A DNA stretch of 64,000 bases from Rhopalosiphum padi (Eukaryota > Arthropoda > Insecta > Hemiptera > Aphididae): NCBI RefSeq assembly GCF_020882245.1, contig NC_083597.1, forward strand, positions 77,664,152 to 77,728,151, written 5' to 3'. The notes under the pieces are model-generated. The model was not told the origin of the DNA. It searched no databases and saw only the letters and a program-made list of their open reading frames with translations. Positions 13,101 to 25,400 of the stretch are shown piece by piece. The translations under genes and the position numbers were made by a program. The stretch's first letter is position 1. The number at the start of each line of letters is the position of its first letter.

Positions 13101-13515
13101 CACAAACTATTAGAGGTTGATTAATATTTTATAAATTAGTTAAATTAGTCTTATTACTAATATCTCGTAATGTATATGTAAATAATACATATTATAATAA
13201 TTAATAACGGTGTAAATACTAATAAACAACAAGGTATAAAACTAAACAGTAAATACCTATTTAGAAGTATTTTTCTATTAACAGATTATTATAATATATA
13301 TTTTAAAATAAATCAATTTAGTTACCCGGAAAATGATTATAGCCCGGAGCATGATCCATGCGTCCCAGTAAAGGTTGATTCTCTCTATCTTTGGCGTCCA
13401 GATTGTCGTTTAAAGGCTGTTCGAACTCAATGTCAGGTACGATTGGCTGGTAAATAGATGTAGTAGGTGACGGTTGTTGTAGTATACCGTTGGGTTGCAA
13501 ACTATCCTCGCTCAT
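7180..13515 (-). CDS. PI4K2A: Type II phosphatidylinositol 4-kinase (7 coding exons)
   Basis: The enzyme phosphorylates phosphatidylinositol to PI4P on trans-Golgi and endosomal membranes. Coding exons: 13326-13515, 11155-11273, 10661-10993, 10344-10598, 10031-10258, 8542-8681, 7180-7279. Phases agree and give 454 residues, near the vertebrate length. Exon 1 carries the acidic/dileucine motif ENQPLL (AP-3 sorting in the vertebrate enzyme). Then come ERIYQGSSGSYFVKD (ATP loop), the palmitoylated Cys motif CCPCC, NRLGLRPK, the catalytic stretch IIRNTDRGNDNWL, the metal-binding AAIDNGLAFP, and a C-terminus ending FFSW-Cys. The start is the only ATG of exon 1 that keeps the frame. A second candidate first exon is listed separately. 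Confidence 0.95.
11360..11408 (-). CDS. Candidate alternative first coding exon of the PI4K gene
   Basis: The minus strand reads ATG then MFEDISIVDYDCYENY and ends TATG|GTAAAT. This donor leaves phase 1, exactly as exon 1 at 13326 does, so it can join the exon at 11273 to give ...ENYDDPAFSYV. A stop just upstream in the same frame rules out a longer internal exon. If used, it gives a shorter protein without the ENQPLL sorting motif and most of the N-terminus. No transcript evidence is available here, and chance matching of a donor and phase is possible. Confidence 0.45.
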
Positions 13516-15774
13516 TTAGACAGTCGAAAACAAAGACTTGGCAACACAAGGACACCTGGGAAACTAGTATTAGGCCCACAACGAACAAGGTTAGTCATAT
13601 ATTCGATAATGATGCGATAAACTAGACAGCCATATGAAATCGATGAACAGCATAGAAAATATAAATGAAAGAATAAATTTAAACGGAATTAAATGGATAA
13701 AATAATTATTCACAATTTGAAATCAAAATGTAATACCTAGATAATCGTAATTCGTAGTAGAAATAACTAGTAATAATAATAATTCTTTTAAATCAAACAC
13801 AGACAGATGTTTTTTGAAAATGAACATTTGCTACATCAGTTCAGTTAGCTTTACTGTAGTTTGCCTATTACCACTATCTTCGTCCTTCGACGTTGTCCGA
13901 CTGATAAATGATAATGTAGGGAACAATAATTGATTGCGCACATTATTCCATGAAACGACAACGTTGTACTTCTTTATTTAATAAAAAAAAAATCAACAAT
14001 AATTTAGTTACGTCTACGGTTACAGTCGGTAGTCAGTTGTAATTTGTAGATATAATCACGATTACGTCATACTCGTCATAGTCATACACATAATATATAT
14101 TATTATAAAACAATGTTTTTTATTATGTCATATGTACTCCATATGGACATGTGGTCAGAATTAATAGACTCCAATACCTAGGGTAATATACTAATAAGTG
14201 CGACAATGTTTATATTTTATTCGTGGTATAAAGTAATAAATAACAATAAAAACTCATAATAATAATAATAAAACAATTCTACTCTTACCTAACTATTAAC
14301 TAACTATAAACTAACGAGTCATCGCTTTTTGCAAAAATTAAATGATGGCAGGGGCGGCTTGTTATAAGAATACTAGGAGCGACTGCTCCTGCCCCAAAAA
14401 TGAGGGGAAAAAAGGTTTTTAAAGGTTCAAGCATAATTCATGACTGAAGATTGATCATTCAAGTAAAAATAATTCAAATAATTGTATCTATATCATCAAA
14501 AGTAAAAGTTAATGAAACATTTAACTAAAAAAAAACCTAAAAATATTACATTGGTAAATTTAGTTGGTAGGTGGGTTGTTTTGAAACTTGCTCCTTGAAT
14601 TTTTAAAACTCAACCCACCACTGAATGAAGGGTGCTTAGCATCCTCAAAAATGCCTAATCCCTCCCCCCTCCAAAAAAAAAAATTAAAATAATTGTAACA
14701 TTATTATTCCTTTATAAATACTTTTAAACTGAATTTTAACTGAAAATAACTCCTTTTATTTTACTTGAAGTACTTCGTGAACATAGAACGGTAACTGATT
14801 ATCATTACATTAAAGTTTAATAAAAAAAACCTTGTTACCAATCCATAATTAATTGAAATTCGATAAATCAAATCAATCATTTTAAAACAATAACTTTTAA
14901 ACAAACGAAACGGGTAATTTAAATAAAAAACGTTTGAGTAATACTGTAATAGCTATTAGCTAATAGGCAATAGCAGGTATCAGATAAAATTATCACAGGT
15001 GTACGATATTATTAAATTGCTGTTATAAAAAATTAATTAAAAGGGGCATTGTAATTATTACTTTATTCAATTTTCGACCAAATAAATTTCATTAATTTGT
15101 TATAATTTAAAAAAGAATAATCACAGAAACTTGAAATATTCATCGAGATACATAACTAATCATTAACTCAGGTACATGGTATGATCTTAAAAATATTTTG
15201 ACTCTTTTTGAGCTATTTATAGATTATTAAAATTTCCTATTATTTTTATGTCAAAAAAAAAATTTCACCCCGACAAAAAACTTAAAAATTTAATACAACT
15301 CAATAAGTTTTTCAACATATACATAATACTCCGAAAATTCAAATAATTTTTTTAAGAGTGATTGTATTTTACGACATGGGATATTCATTCGTATAATGAA
15401 TAATAATGATTTCTATTTTCTCTTCCAACAATTGTTGATATTGTGTTCTAATTCAAAAACGAATATCCACAATTACTAACAATTTTCAAGTTTAATGTTA
15501 GCATTTAGTATGCATTAAAATAGCATCATTTTTAAATATTTTGAAAAATTTACACTATTTATACCCGTTTGTAATTTTAAATTATATATTTTTTTAAATA
15601 TAAATTAAAATGTATTCACTGAGACGAAATTCTTAAAAATTTAATATAAGATCACACATAAGTTAGTCTATATTCCATAAAAATTGTTTTTAGCCGGCGT
15701 GGTGGATAGGCAATTTTGATGATTTTATGTTTCGAATATCAAATTTTGTATCTAAACCCTTCATAGTTTATAAA
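13516..15774. other. Intergenic, upstream of the PI4K gene
   Basis: The promoter of the kinase should lie just above 13515, but no TATA or initiator can be chosen with confidence. A hAT-end-like sequence, caggggcggcttg, starts near 14350 without a clear partner. The rest is AT-rich with homopolymer runs and no supported gene. Confidence 0.35.
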
Positions 15775-15943
15775 TACAGTGAAACTTCCGTATAACGAAC
15801 TTCTATTTTACAAAATTTTCTGTTTAACGAAATATTTTTAAGAACTATGACCTTCATTGTTAATGAATACGTAAATCCTCCATATTACGATTTTTTTTTT
15901 TTGTTGCTCATTCGACTTTGTTATATACACTTATACAGTTATA

Positions 15944-16940
15944 CAGTGGCGAATTTATGATTTTGTCTAAGGGGGGATATACGTTGGCAAACATATAATT
16001 ATTAATTTCCTCTATCTACCATTGGGGGGGGGGTACACTTACCATTACTACGGTTTCTCAAAAATGTTGAAAATTTATATACTTATTATCAATAAGTACC
16101 TACACATAAATTTATATAAGACTGTATTCTTTTGTTTTGAAGATTTATTATTCATTGTCGTTTTTTTATAAAATGGAGAAAACCATAAGAATACAATAGT
16201 ATTTAGTGCTTATTGATAAATATACAAATATGTATAGGACGAAAAATCAAAACAGTAAAAAAAAATGCACCAGCCAGTGCTCCGAACTTAAGGGTCTCAG
16301 GGTCTCAATACAGCTACTAAGGAAGGGCCTTTTTTTGGTACTTGGCCGGGGGCCTGGACCCTGAGAAGGTAAAGAACTAAAGACCGTTAGGCAGCTGCCT
16401 AGTTTGCCTAGGTGGAAGTTCGGCACTGGCACTAACGCGAGTGTTCGATTATAATGAATAGTGAATTATTATTATGCTGGATTAAAAATGAACTAATGCA
16501 ATAATAAATATAAAAATAATTAATAATTCGTATTTAATGTTTAAGTTTTTTTATTATTTGTATACCATTTAATTATTAGAACTTATTATTTAGAATGCCT
16601 ATTTATATATTATATATACAATATACATTCGCCTTGTAATATGTTTTGAAATAGCAACCAAACGCTTATTATTAAAAGCATAATAATGACGATTGACGGA
16701 ATTTTACGATTTAAAATACGAACTGTTTTCAATAATATACATATTTAGCAGTAAGTCGTGTATTGACTACGGCCATCAACCATAATATTTCCAAATTCTT
16801 AAAATTTCAATATTATAATAAAATGTAGTTTTCAATAATTTTATTCTGTATTTCTATAATATATGTACGATATTATTAAACCTATCAAGTAAAAAAATAC
16901 CAATGGGGGATCTATCCCCCCCCCCGTAAATACGCCACTG
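15944..16940. mobile_element. Non-autonomous hAT-like element nested in a MITE
   Basis: The left end cagtggcgaatttatg and right end cgtaaatacgccactg are near-perfect inverted repeats of hAT type. The flanking octamers cagttata (15936-15943) and cacttata (16941-16948) are an 8-bp target duplication with one mismatch. C/G homopolymer runs lie inside both ends (near 16024 and 16916). No transposase frame is present, so mobility would need a helper element. Confidence 0.8.
16275..16428. mobile_element. 154-bp hAT MITE nested inside the hAT-like element
   Basis: The ends cagtgctccgaactt and aagttcggcactg are inverted repeats with one added base. The flanking octamers gcaccagc (16267-16274) and gcactaac (16429-16436) match at six of eight positions. 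It is GC-richer than its surroundings. A minus-strand ORF overlaps it but has no protein signature. Confidence 0.65.
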
Positions 16941-17616
16941 CACTTATATGGAAGTTTCACTGTAATATTATTATTATTTTATTCTCTATTTTACCTGATT
17001 ACAAAAGAAAGGCGAATTTAAAAACTTTTTAATTATGTAGCTGTTCCTATGGATAAAAAGAATATTTTATTTTTTAAAAGAGTATGTTTACAAATTTAGA
17101 TTTATGATTATGACTTATGTATATGCTATATAGTGTATAGTATATTTTTAGTTTGTAGTGTGTATCATAATCAGAACTAACTTCACCCAATATCACTTTC
17201 CTGGTGATGTAAAAGAGTAGAAAACTGTTACTACATAAAAATATTAAAACATATATTATGTCTAAAATAATATTGTGTATTTACACAATAGCAGCGTTTA
17301 TGTGCAAAGGACTTTTTTTACTTTGGCAAAAACAATTATTTTGTATATTTTTGTTAAATTATTTAACATGATAGTTTAGTACTGATCATTATTAATCAAT
17401 AATAATAATAACACATTAATACAGTTTTAGAAGATAAGTGATAAGATCTTGCATGACAACGATCAATAGATAACCATTACTGAAACATTATTTATTATAA
17501 TTTATAATATTATTAATTTCATTTATTCTGTACTAAAAAAAAGTTTATTAGGAAAAATAATTTAAATTTGTATAACTGGTTTAATAGTTGTAACTTTTTT
17601 ATTATTAAATAACAAG

Positions 17617-17787
17617 TACAGTGAAACTTCCATCTAACAAAGTCGAATAAGCTATAAGCAACAACAAAAAAATTGTAATATAGAGAAATTTATTAAATAG
17701 AATTACATACTCATTAACAATGAAGGTCATAGTTCTTAAAAATATTTCTTTAAACAGAAAATTTTGTAAAATGGAAGTTTCGCTGTA
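17617..17787. mobile_element. pogo/Tc1-like MITE, copy 2 (inverted relative to copy 1)
   Basis: This 171-bp element starts tacagtgaaacttcc and ends ggaagtttcgctgta. Inside, its reverse complement matches the left half of copy 1. It is uninterrupted and so gives the unbroken structure of the family. Confidence 0.8.
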
Positions 17788-18359
17788 TTAACAATTAATT
17801 TAATGTAAGTGATATATAACATCACAAAGGATCTATTATTTTTTTTTTAATGTTTAATAAAATAATCTAATCAAATAAATATTTTTTATATAAAACAAAC
17901 ATACATTTACTTTAAAGTATAAATAACATAAGCAAACATTAAGAAAAATAGGTTGGTAAGTATTGATTTCAGTTCAAATCATAATTATTTTTTGTTATCA
18001 ATATAAAAAAGACTTAAAAAATTATATTAACTAATAAGACATTGACTTTCAATAATAAATAACAATAGTAGGTTGAAATTTAAAAAAAATAATACTAAAA
18101 TTAACATAAAAACATAGTACAATTTTAAATTAAAAAAAAACATCAATTTAAATAATATTATATTATAATATAGATTAAAAATGAAATTTAACTATCCAAC
18201 AATTATAAATATGAATATCTGAGTTTATAATTAAAATGGTTCATTAGAAGCAAATTAACTACAAGTAACTGCTAAATTAATTAATTAAATTTTACAATTA
18301 ACTAATATCAACTTTAGAAATTTATTCTTCAAATATAGGAACTAATTTAAAGTTATATA

Positions 18360-18811
18360 CAGGGCTCGGAACTCCGTAATATATTAGTCAAGAACTCAAG
18401 AAGCGACATATTCAAAATTTGGTTCAACACCTATCTATTTCAGAAGGCCAAATTCGGTACGCCCATCTCAAATCCTATACTTCAATAATTAATTTACAAT
18501 TATTGAAAGTTTTCAAATGACAATTAAAATATTTATATTTTCATATAGGTAGACTATTGGTCTTACTATTTCTGATTTTGTGTATATTATTTTGATATAA
18601 TTTTATCTACTCTTTACGGGTGAGTGTTAAAGCTAAGGTCCAAAAATAATTTAAAAAAATGTATTATTATACATATTTAAAGTTTCAAATAATCATGCAT
18701 ATTCAAAATTCTTTGTTCATAAATACAATTTCACTAATTTTTTTTCTTCTATTTTTAGTGCAAATTTATTAATATTTCATTTGATTTTAGCACATAAAGT
18801 TCCAAGTCCTG
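18360..18811. mobile_element. Diverged hAT-like MITE
   Basis: The left end cagggctcggaact and right end agttccaagtcctg form an imperfect inverted repeat. Flanking octamers gttatata and gacatgta share five of eight bases. There is no internal coding frame. The assignment rests on termini alone. Confidence 0.5.
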
Positions 18812-19241
18812 GACATGTATATTAAAAACATACATAAATTCATTATTTTGTTATTAATAAAAACAATCTAAGTTACTGAGATCTCCGTAAACTGTTTTTT
18901 AAACAACTAATCTAACCTAACTATAAAAATATAATTTATCAAATTTAATTGTGTTTAACATTTACTTATAAAAGTTTAAACTGTTTAATTGATAACTTAA
19001 ATAAAAATAAATTATATGATGGCACAAAATATATAGTCTAAAATTAAAACCTTACTTAGATTTTAAAATACTATAATACTATAATATATAGTATGATAAA
19101 ATAGTTTAAAAATGATTTCCAAATACAAATTTAAATTTAAAAAAGCAATTTGCTTATAAAAATCAATCAAAAAGTAATTTAAACTACTAAATTCAAAATA
19201 ATGTTTTTAAACTAATAGTTATGTTAAAAATGTAATGTAAA

Positions 19242-20953
19242 TTAAAGTAAATGTTTTAAGATATTTCCATTAGAATCTTCAGCAATAATAGTTATACCAT
19301 TATTTGCTAATTGTACTGGAAGAATGAATGTACGTTTGTTATTATTTTTAACAAATTCCCACGAATGCATGACAAGTCCATCCTCTCTCCTTAGTTGAAC
19401 TACTCTTAAACCATTTCTTGAAGTCAATATATTTCTATAAATATAACATATTATTAAAATTTTATTTTTAAATATCCATATATTTTAATGGTATAACCTT
19501 TTTGCTACATAATCAATTGTGTTTTCATTGTTGTTTTCTTCTTTGAAATCATTAAACCATCTAAAATAATAATCAAGATCCAATTAAAATTATAGTAGTA
19601 CATGTGTTCATAACAAAAAATTATACTTATGAAAGTAAAGTATTGATGCACATCCCATAGACCAACATATTATGTGTTTTGAATCATACTCATCTATTGT
19701 TTCATTTCCATTTGCATTATTATTATTAGACATATCATCCTTCATATTAATTGTATTTGAATAATTTTCAATACATATTATATAGCCTTTGTTCGCTGGC
19801 TTTATTTCTTGAGCAATATTTTTATTGTCCAATGTAAAAATTAAATGAACGTTATCAAATCCTCTTCCCATTATACCATATTTTGAATGACCTAGATCGA
19901 ATGTATGTCCCAATTCATGCCATACAGAACCTAAGGTGGTGCTAAAGCATCCACCAAAATTTCCTCTATAAAATAATCAATTTAGAATTCTCCTTTAAAA
20001 AAAAAAAAAATTAAATAACATAAACACTACAATCCAAAATACCTGAAACAGCTGTCATCCAATAATGTGCCAGTATCGACTTTTGCCATGTTCATGAAAC
20101 ATGGTAAAACTTCCTCTAACTTACTAGGCCAAGTGTAAAGACAACCCGTTCCAAACAATGCCAGTCCACCACCACCCAATGCAACATGTCCATGTAAATT
20201 CTGTCCATCCCAATAAGTACATGATAGGAAAGCTAAATATTTTCTAGTTTTAGAATTTTGGCCATTAGTCAACTCCCTAGCTATAAACTCCCATAATTTT
20301 TCAGGATGCATGTTAAATACTGTACGCCTCGTTAAAGAGCTTTTAATGATACGACATTCTTTTTCAACTTGAAATGTTTTCTTTCCAAAACCTTTTTCAT
20401 ACATTTTTTCAGCTGTCAACATTTGAATCAATTTGGAGCATAATGTTATTTTAGTGCAAGCATTTTGAACAGAATTATCATGATCTACAGGGGCCTAAAA
20501 TTAAATAAATACATCTATAGATAGCTAAGACATGTGTAATTAATTTTAAATAGATGAGTAATTTAGATAAATATTTATTAATATTGTTATTTTTTATCAT
20601 ATTTGTTAAAGACTGGAATTTACCTGGAATCTACCATCGTGATCAGCACAAATTACATAAACTGGGCATACAGTGTAGTTTGTCACTCTTTGTTTGTATA
20701 CCAATTTTGTCTGTAAGACTTCATTGGCGATTTTAAAAACCAACATATTATCACCAATTTTTAATTCTATTATTATTTTAAATTTATTTTTATTAACTGT
20801 CCAGCGAGATTCTGCCAACTGTTTACCATTGTTTGAGTAATGTTTAAGTATTATATTTGATTCATTTTGTACGTCGACAAATCCTTTAATTAAAATAGTT
20901 GAATAAGTAAATATTTCATTATTTGTAATGTTGGTTAAGTTAATTTTGTTCAT
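19242..20953 (-). CDS. Metallopep-family putative zinc peptidase (5 exons)
   Basis: It belongs to the poorly characterised eukaryotic family that includes yeast YIL108W (Pfam Metallopep); its substrate is unknown. Exons: 20624-20953, 20043-20494, 19627-19965, 19498-19560, 19242-19434, with consistent phases, giving 458 residues. Another in-frame ATG at 20980 would add nine. The zinc site is HELGHTFDLGH at residues 277-287, with a third His ten residues after the first as in metzincins. Asp replaces the usual Gly at position +7. GIMGRG follows at once and may act as the Met-turn. The upstream region contains TYWDGQNLHGHVALGGGGLA. The active-site residues are intact, so catalysis is plausible. 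The family call is by motif and context only. Confidence 0.82.
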
Positions 20954-20980
20954 TTTAAATACGTAGACAAAATAAAACAT

Positions 20981-22485
20981 ATAAAGTTAAAAGCAAATCT
21001 GTAAAATAAACGTTTCAAAAAAAAATATTAGAACAGTTATTAAAATAATATATGAGTAGGTACTGCAGTATTCAAGAAACGAGAATATAAATTTAATTTT
21101 TAAATCCGCGCTCGCGCAGTATCAGTACTAAATCACAAATTCTAAATACGATCAATATCGTTATCACTATTAAAATTTATCAGTTATCACCACAATGTCA
21201 AGGTGCATTTATCAGAATAATATAAACTTCACACGGACAAACCTCAGAAAGTCAGAATAAGACATAAGTAAATAAGTTAAATCTATTCTCTGGACAAACT
21301 ATGTTCAATTTTTTTTTATATACAATGTGTAAAACTTTATTTACAATAATAAGAATATGTACAAAAATAAACATGACACAAAAATGGTTATTTTAAATTT
21401 TTTTGAAAATAATTAAATAAAAAATTTATTTTTTAACTTTTTTACCAAAACATTAAAATAAATTAAAACATGAAATATTTATTTATTTCTATTTTTTACA
21501 TATAAATGGGCTTGTGGTTCAGGTTAAAAGAGTACATAAATATTCAATATAATAAAAGTATGACTGATTAATAATACTAATAACGCCTTCAACTTGACGA
21601 CACAAATCACCACAATGGGGTTTCCAAACCACTGAACGATAATATAGAATCGGTCTAACGAGAGCGCAATATAGAGATTTAACTAATAATATTATAATAA
21701 GTAAATCTGTAAGTTTAAATTAACTAGAAATTTGTCTAATGAATCCTAGCAACTTATAGGATATATTATGTAAAGTTATTAATGTGTGTGCGTGGAGAAG
21801 GGAGGGAGGGCGTGAATATAAAGCCATGTATCCAGTCAACTGATAAAACTTAATTTCTATTAATGAAGTACCTAAGTAGTAATTATATTTGTAGTTCTTG
21901 TCCCTGTGAATTTTATTAAAAAGCTGGAATTATGATATTATCTCCATTATTACAGGAGATATCATAATCGGTAAATCTTCATGGGAAACTCTGTATATTA
22001 TTTATTTATTTTTTTAATTTTAAATTTATAAATCATAACATTATAAATTATGATTAAATTAATTTTCTAATTCATTATATTATTATACAAGACTCGATTT
22101 AATTTTTTTAATCTTACTTATGTGAAAATACTAACAGTTTTAGCCTAACATAAGTACACAACTGGTAGACATTACTGACATTACTGAAATAAATAAATCT
22201 GATTAAATAATTTATGTAACTAAAATTACTATAAGCTAAATTACCAACTCTGGCACAAATAACAATGAACCATCACAATCATCAGTTAAATAATGATTAT
22301 ATTTGCAGTTAGTTCAATCATGTCAATGAGCAGGTTAATATCTAGATTCTATACCCTGGTATAGCCTATACCATTTATACCAATAATTGAAAAGTGAAAA
22401 CCCTTACTCAAAAATAAAACAACTTTTTTAAAAAATAATGGTTTTAATTTTACTAATAATAAACAGACTTAACATAAAAATTATA
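20981..22485. other. Intergenic between metallopeptidase and ANAPC2
   Basis: The segment next to 20980 should hold the metallopeptidase promoter and is slightly GC-richer near 21107-21121. Apart from the LINE fragment listed separately, nothing is recognisable. A 17-bp perfect inverted pair, gatattatctcc / ggagatatcata with flanks, occurs near 21933-21968 and may be a small hairpin. Confidence 0.35.
21560..21690 (-). pseudogene. Fragment of a non-LTR (Jockey-like) reverse transcriptase
   Basis: On the minus strand the frame KSLYCALVRPILYYRSVVW followed by KPHCGDLCRQVEGV resembles the C-terminal RT region of Jockey/CR1-type LINEs (pattern LYxALVRPxLEYxSxVWxP). It is about 40 codons, with no start, and is surrounded by unrelated AT-rich sequence. 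It is a decayed relic. Confidence 0.6.
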
Positions 22486-25400
22486 TTATTTAGATAGTTT
22501 ATAACGACCTCCTGTAAAAATCAAAAGATGTTGTTTGACTTTTTCATCAAGGAAAAGACGAAGTTGTGTAAGACTACAATCCACACCAGTTCCTTGAGTA
22601 GCAAACATTTTCAACATTTGATGAATTCTATCTAATGGCAATGAATCCAGATTTGTTAACATACCCACAATATATGACCAGAACACCTATATTCATAAAA
22701 TAATTATTATTTATTAAGTAGGCTTATAATAATTTGTATTGATATAAGTATATAACTATCGAAACCTCTATAGATTTAATAGTTTGTTTTCATTAAACAA
22801 TATTTTTTTGTTTTTTAGCAAAATAATTACCTGTAATTCTTCTTCTCTTTGATCTTGAGCAGATGCCACAGCACTTTCCATTTCATCATCATCGTCACCA
22901 TAAACAAATTCAGAATTACGACCAACAAAACTTGTTCGATTACCTTTTCCTGAAATGCTTGTAGTTGGAATACCATCTTCCACAAAAATAAAGGTGTCAA
23001 AAGACTTTTCTCTTAACAAACCCTATACAAATTATTTTGGTTATTAATTCATTAATGATTAATATGGTGTAAATATTACTTGGTTTTGCCAGAATCCTAT
23101 ACGGCGTCTTAAGGTTGTTGCTGGTACACGCATTTTTATACTTAAGTCATTAATAGTCCATTCCTCTAATAAAAATTATTTAGGTTAATTTTTAATTTAT
23201 TTATTTATTGAAACACATAAACACATTATAATTTTTACTTTTATTATTTTATAATAACAATTAAAAATAAAAATAGATAACTTATTGTTAGTCGTCTCAA
23301 TTTTTATACCTCACAGCTGAATAACCCATCTCCACTCGTATGTTAAATAATCGATTCATATATAAATTGATTTTTTATTATAATTTAACTATTTAAAGAC
23401 TAGCCGTGTAATACATAAAAAATTTTATAACAACTTAATTTATGATATTTCTAAATGAAATGACAAATAAAATGTAATTAGAAATAATAAGAGTGATTTA
23501 CTCGTAGGAGTATTTAGAACAACTTTTTGAAAAAAAGTTAAATAGTATCAACATAAAATTGGAACATAAAAAAGTTCTGTTCCTCTTATATATATATATA
23601 TATATGTTTTGTTTGTATGATGAAAATTTATCTTGATTATTTAATAAATATTAATAATATTTGTATATTTTTTATTACCATAACACATTTATTATGCAAT
23701 TTGAATTTGTCATACTCACATATAAAATACAAGTACAGTGGATCCGCCTAATGTGGGCACCGGGTAATATGGGCATCCGCTTAATATGGTCAAAATGGGA
23801 AAAATGGTGTGGTCCCAATACAAATATTTAATACAATTAATTTCGGTTTTTATGAGCAACCGCTTAATGTGGGCAAACAGGGTTGGTCCCGACGTGCCTA
23901 CATTAAGCGGAATCCACTGTATTTAAATATTTTTTTTATTATGATTTTCAAACATAGAAAATTGTTGTCAATATGTAACTACAGATCACGTTATGAATAC
24001 TGACAAAATAAAGTTGATTAACATACTCGTGATATACAATTATACATTTATACCACATAATTTTATACATTTCTATTCTCTACCTATAATATTATTATGG
24101 TATACCATGTTATTTTTGTTTGGATGGTCAATTTATTTATTATTAAATTAATTTAAACAAATATTACTTAACATACCTTGCTCTTGGAAATGCCATATAA
24201 TTGTAGCATGAATTGGCGAAACAGTAAAATTCAATGTTTTATCTTTTAACACTAAATCTATATTGATTATTCCAAGATTAGGCTTCCAATTTAAAGTTCT
24301 ATTACCCTATGTAAAATATTTTTAAATAAGTAGTATTATATTTTAGTAATAATACATCATGACTACTAGTAGCTAATTATGTAATACATTACCAATCATA
24401 CTAACTTTAAATGATTCAAACGCTTTTGTATAGTTATCCAAGTGCTTTTGAATAACTGAAGGTAACTCTACATTAAAATTATCTTTGAAATTAGGCCAAA
24501 ATTGATTAGATACAATAATAGCTCTTACTGGAAACTCAAGTTTATTATTTAAATTATTAGATGATAAATTTGAAGTTGGATCAGAATATAAATGGTGATT
24601 AATACGTTTGGAATCATATACATCTTTTAACATTACAGAACATGAATGTAACAATGAATCTCCAAATCTATAAAGTATAAATGTATATATTTATTAATTT
24701 ATAAAAGATATATATACATATTTTTGAACTATTTTTTGGTATAATTAATACTTGCCTCAATTTTAGTAATTCTAAGTATCTTATCTCATCACCTATATTG
24801 TCCATAAACTGTGTAAGTAGACGATCAGCTAATAAAGCTCTATATTCATTAACAAATAATTCTCGAGTACCATAAATATCAACAAGCATCGATACAGTAT
24901 CCGAATTACGGAAACGTTTAGAAGATTTAGCTAAAAATAATTAAATTAGTATAGTACATTTCGTAAAACAAAAAAAAACTTACATGGATTAGCATCTACT
25001 GGATCTGGCACCCATTTAGCCCATTCTGCCATACTTTCTTCTTCACAAACATCATCTTCATCTAAAACATTTTCATTTCTCACAAGTTCATCAGTGAGAT
25101 AATGACCTTCTTCTGTAAGAGTGGTCATTACACATCGAACTGTATCCTTTCGACTTCGCAAATATGCTCTATAATATAATTCTTGTAAAAATTATAATGA
25201 ATAAAAATATATATTAATGATTAGTTTTTTACCTTATTGGCTGAGTAACTTCTTGCAAAAGTGCCCCACAAGGATCAATTTTTCTTAATACTTTAATTGC
25301 AGCAGTATAAGCGGTTATTATATCAATGGTATTCACAGCCGGATGCAGTAATCTACTATGTAAAGCATTTTGTAATTTTTTACATAATTCAGGTTTAAAA

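Larger units (their letters stand above)
15775..16964. mobile_element. pogo/Tc1-like MITE, copy 1, interrupted by a hAT element
   Basis: The ends are perfect 15-bp inverted repeats, tacagtgaaacttcc at 15775-15789 and its complement at 16950-16964. They carry the TA that this superfamily duplicates. The two halves (15775-15943 and 16949-16964) flank a 997-bp insertion. The left half matches, in reverse orientation, the copy at 17617-17787, including a shared run about accttcattgttaatga. Confidence 0.8.
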
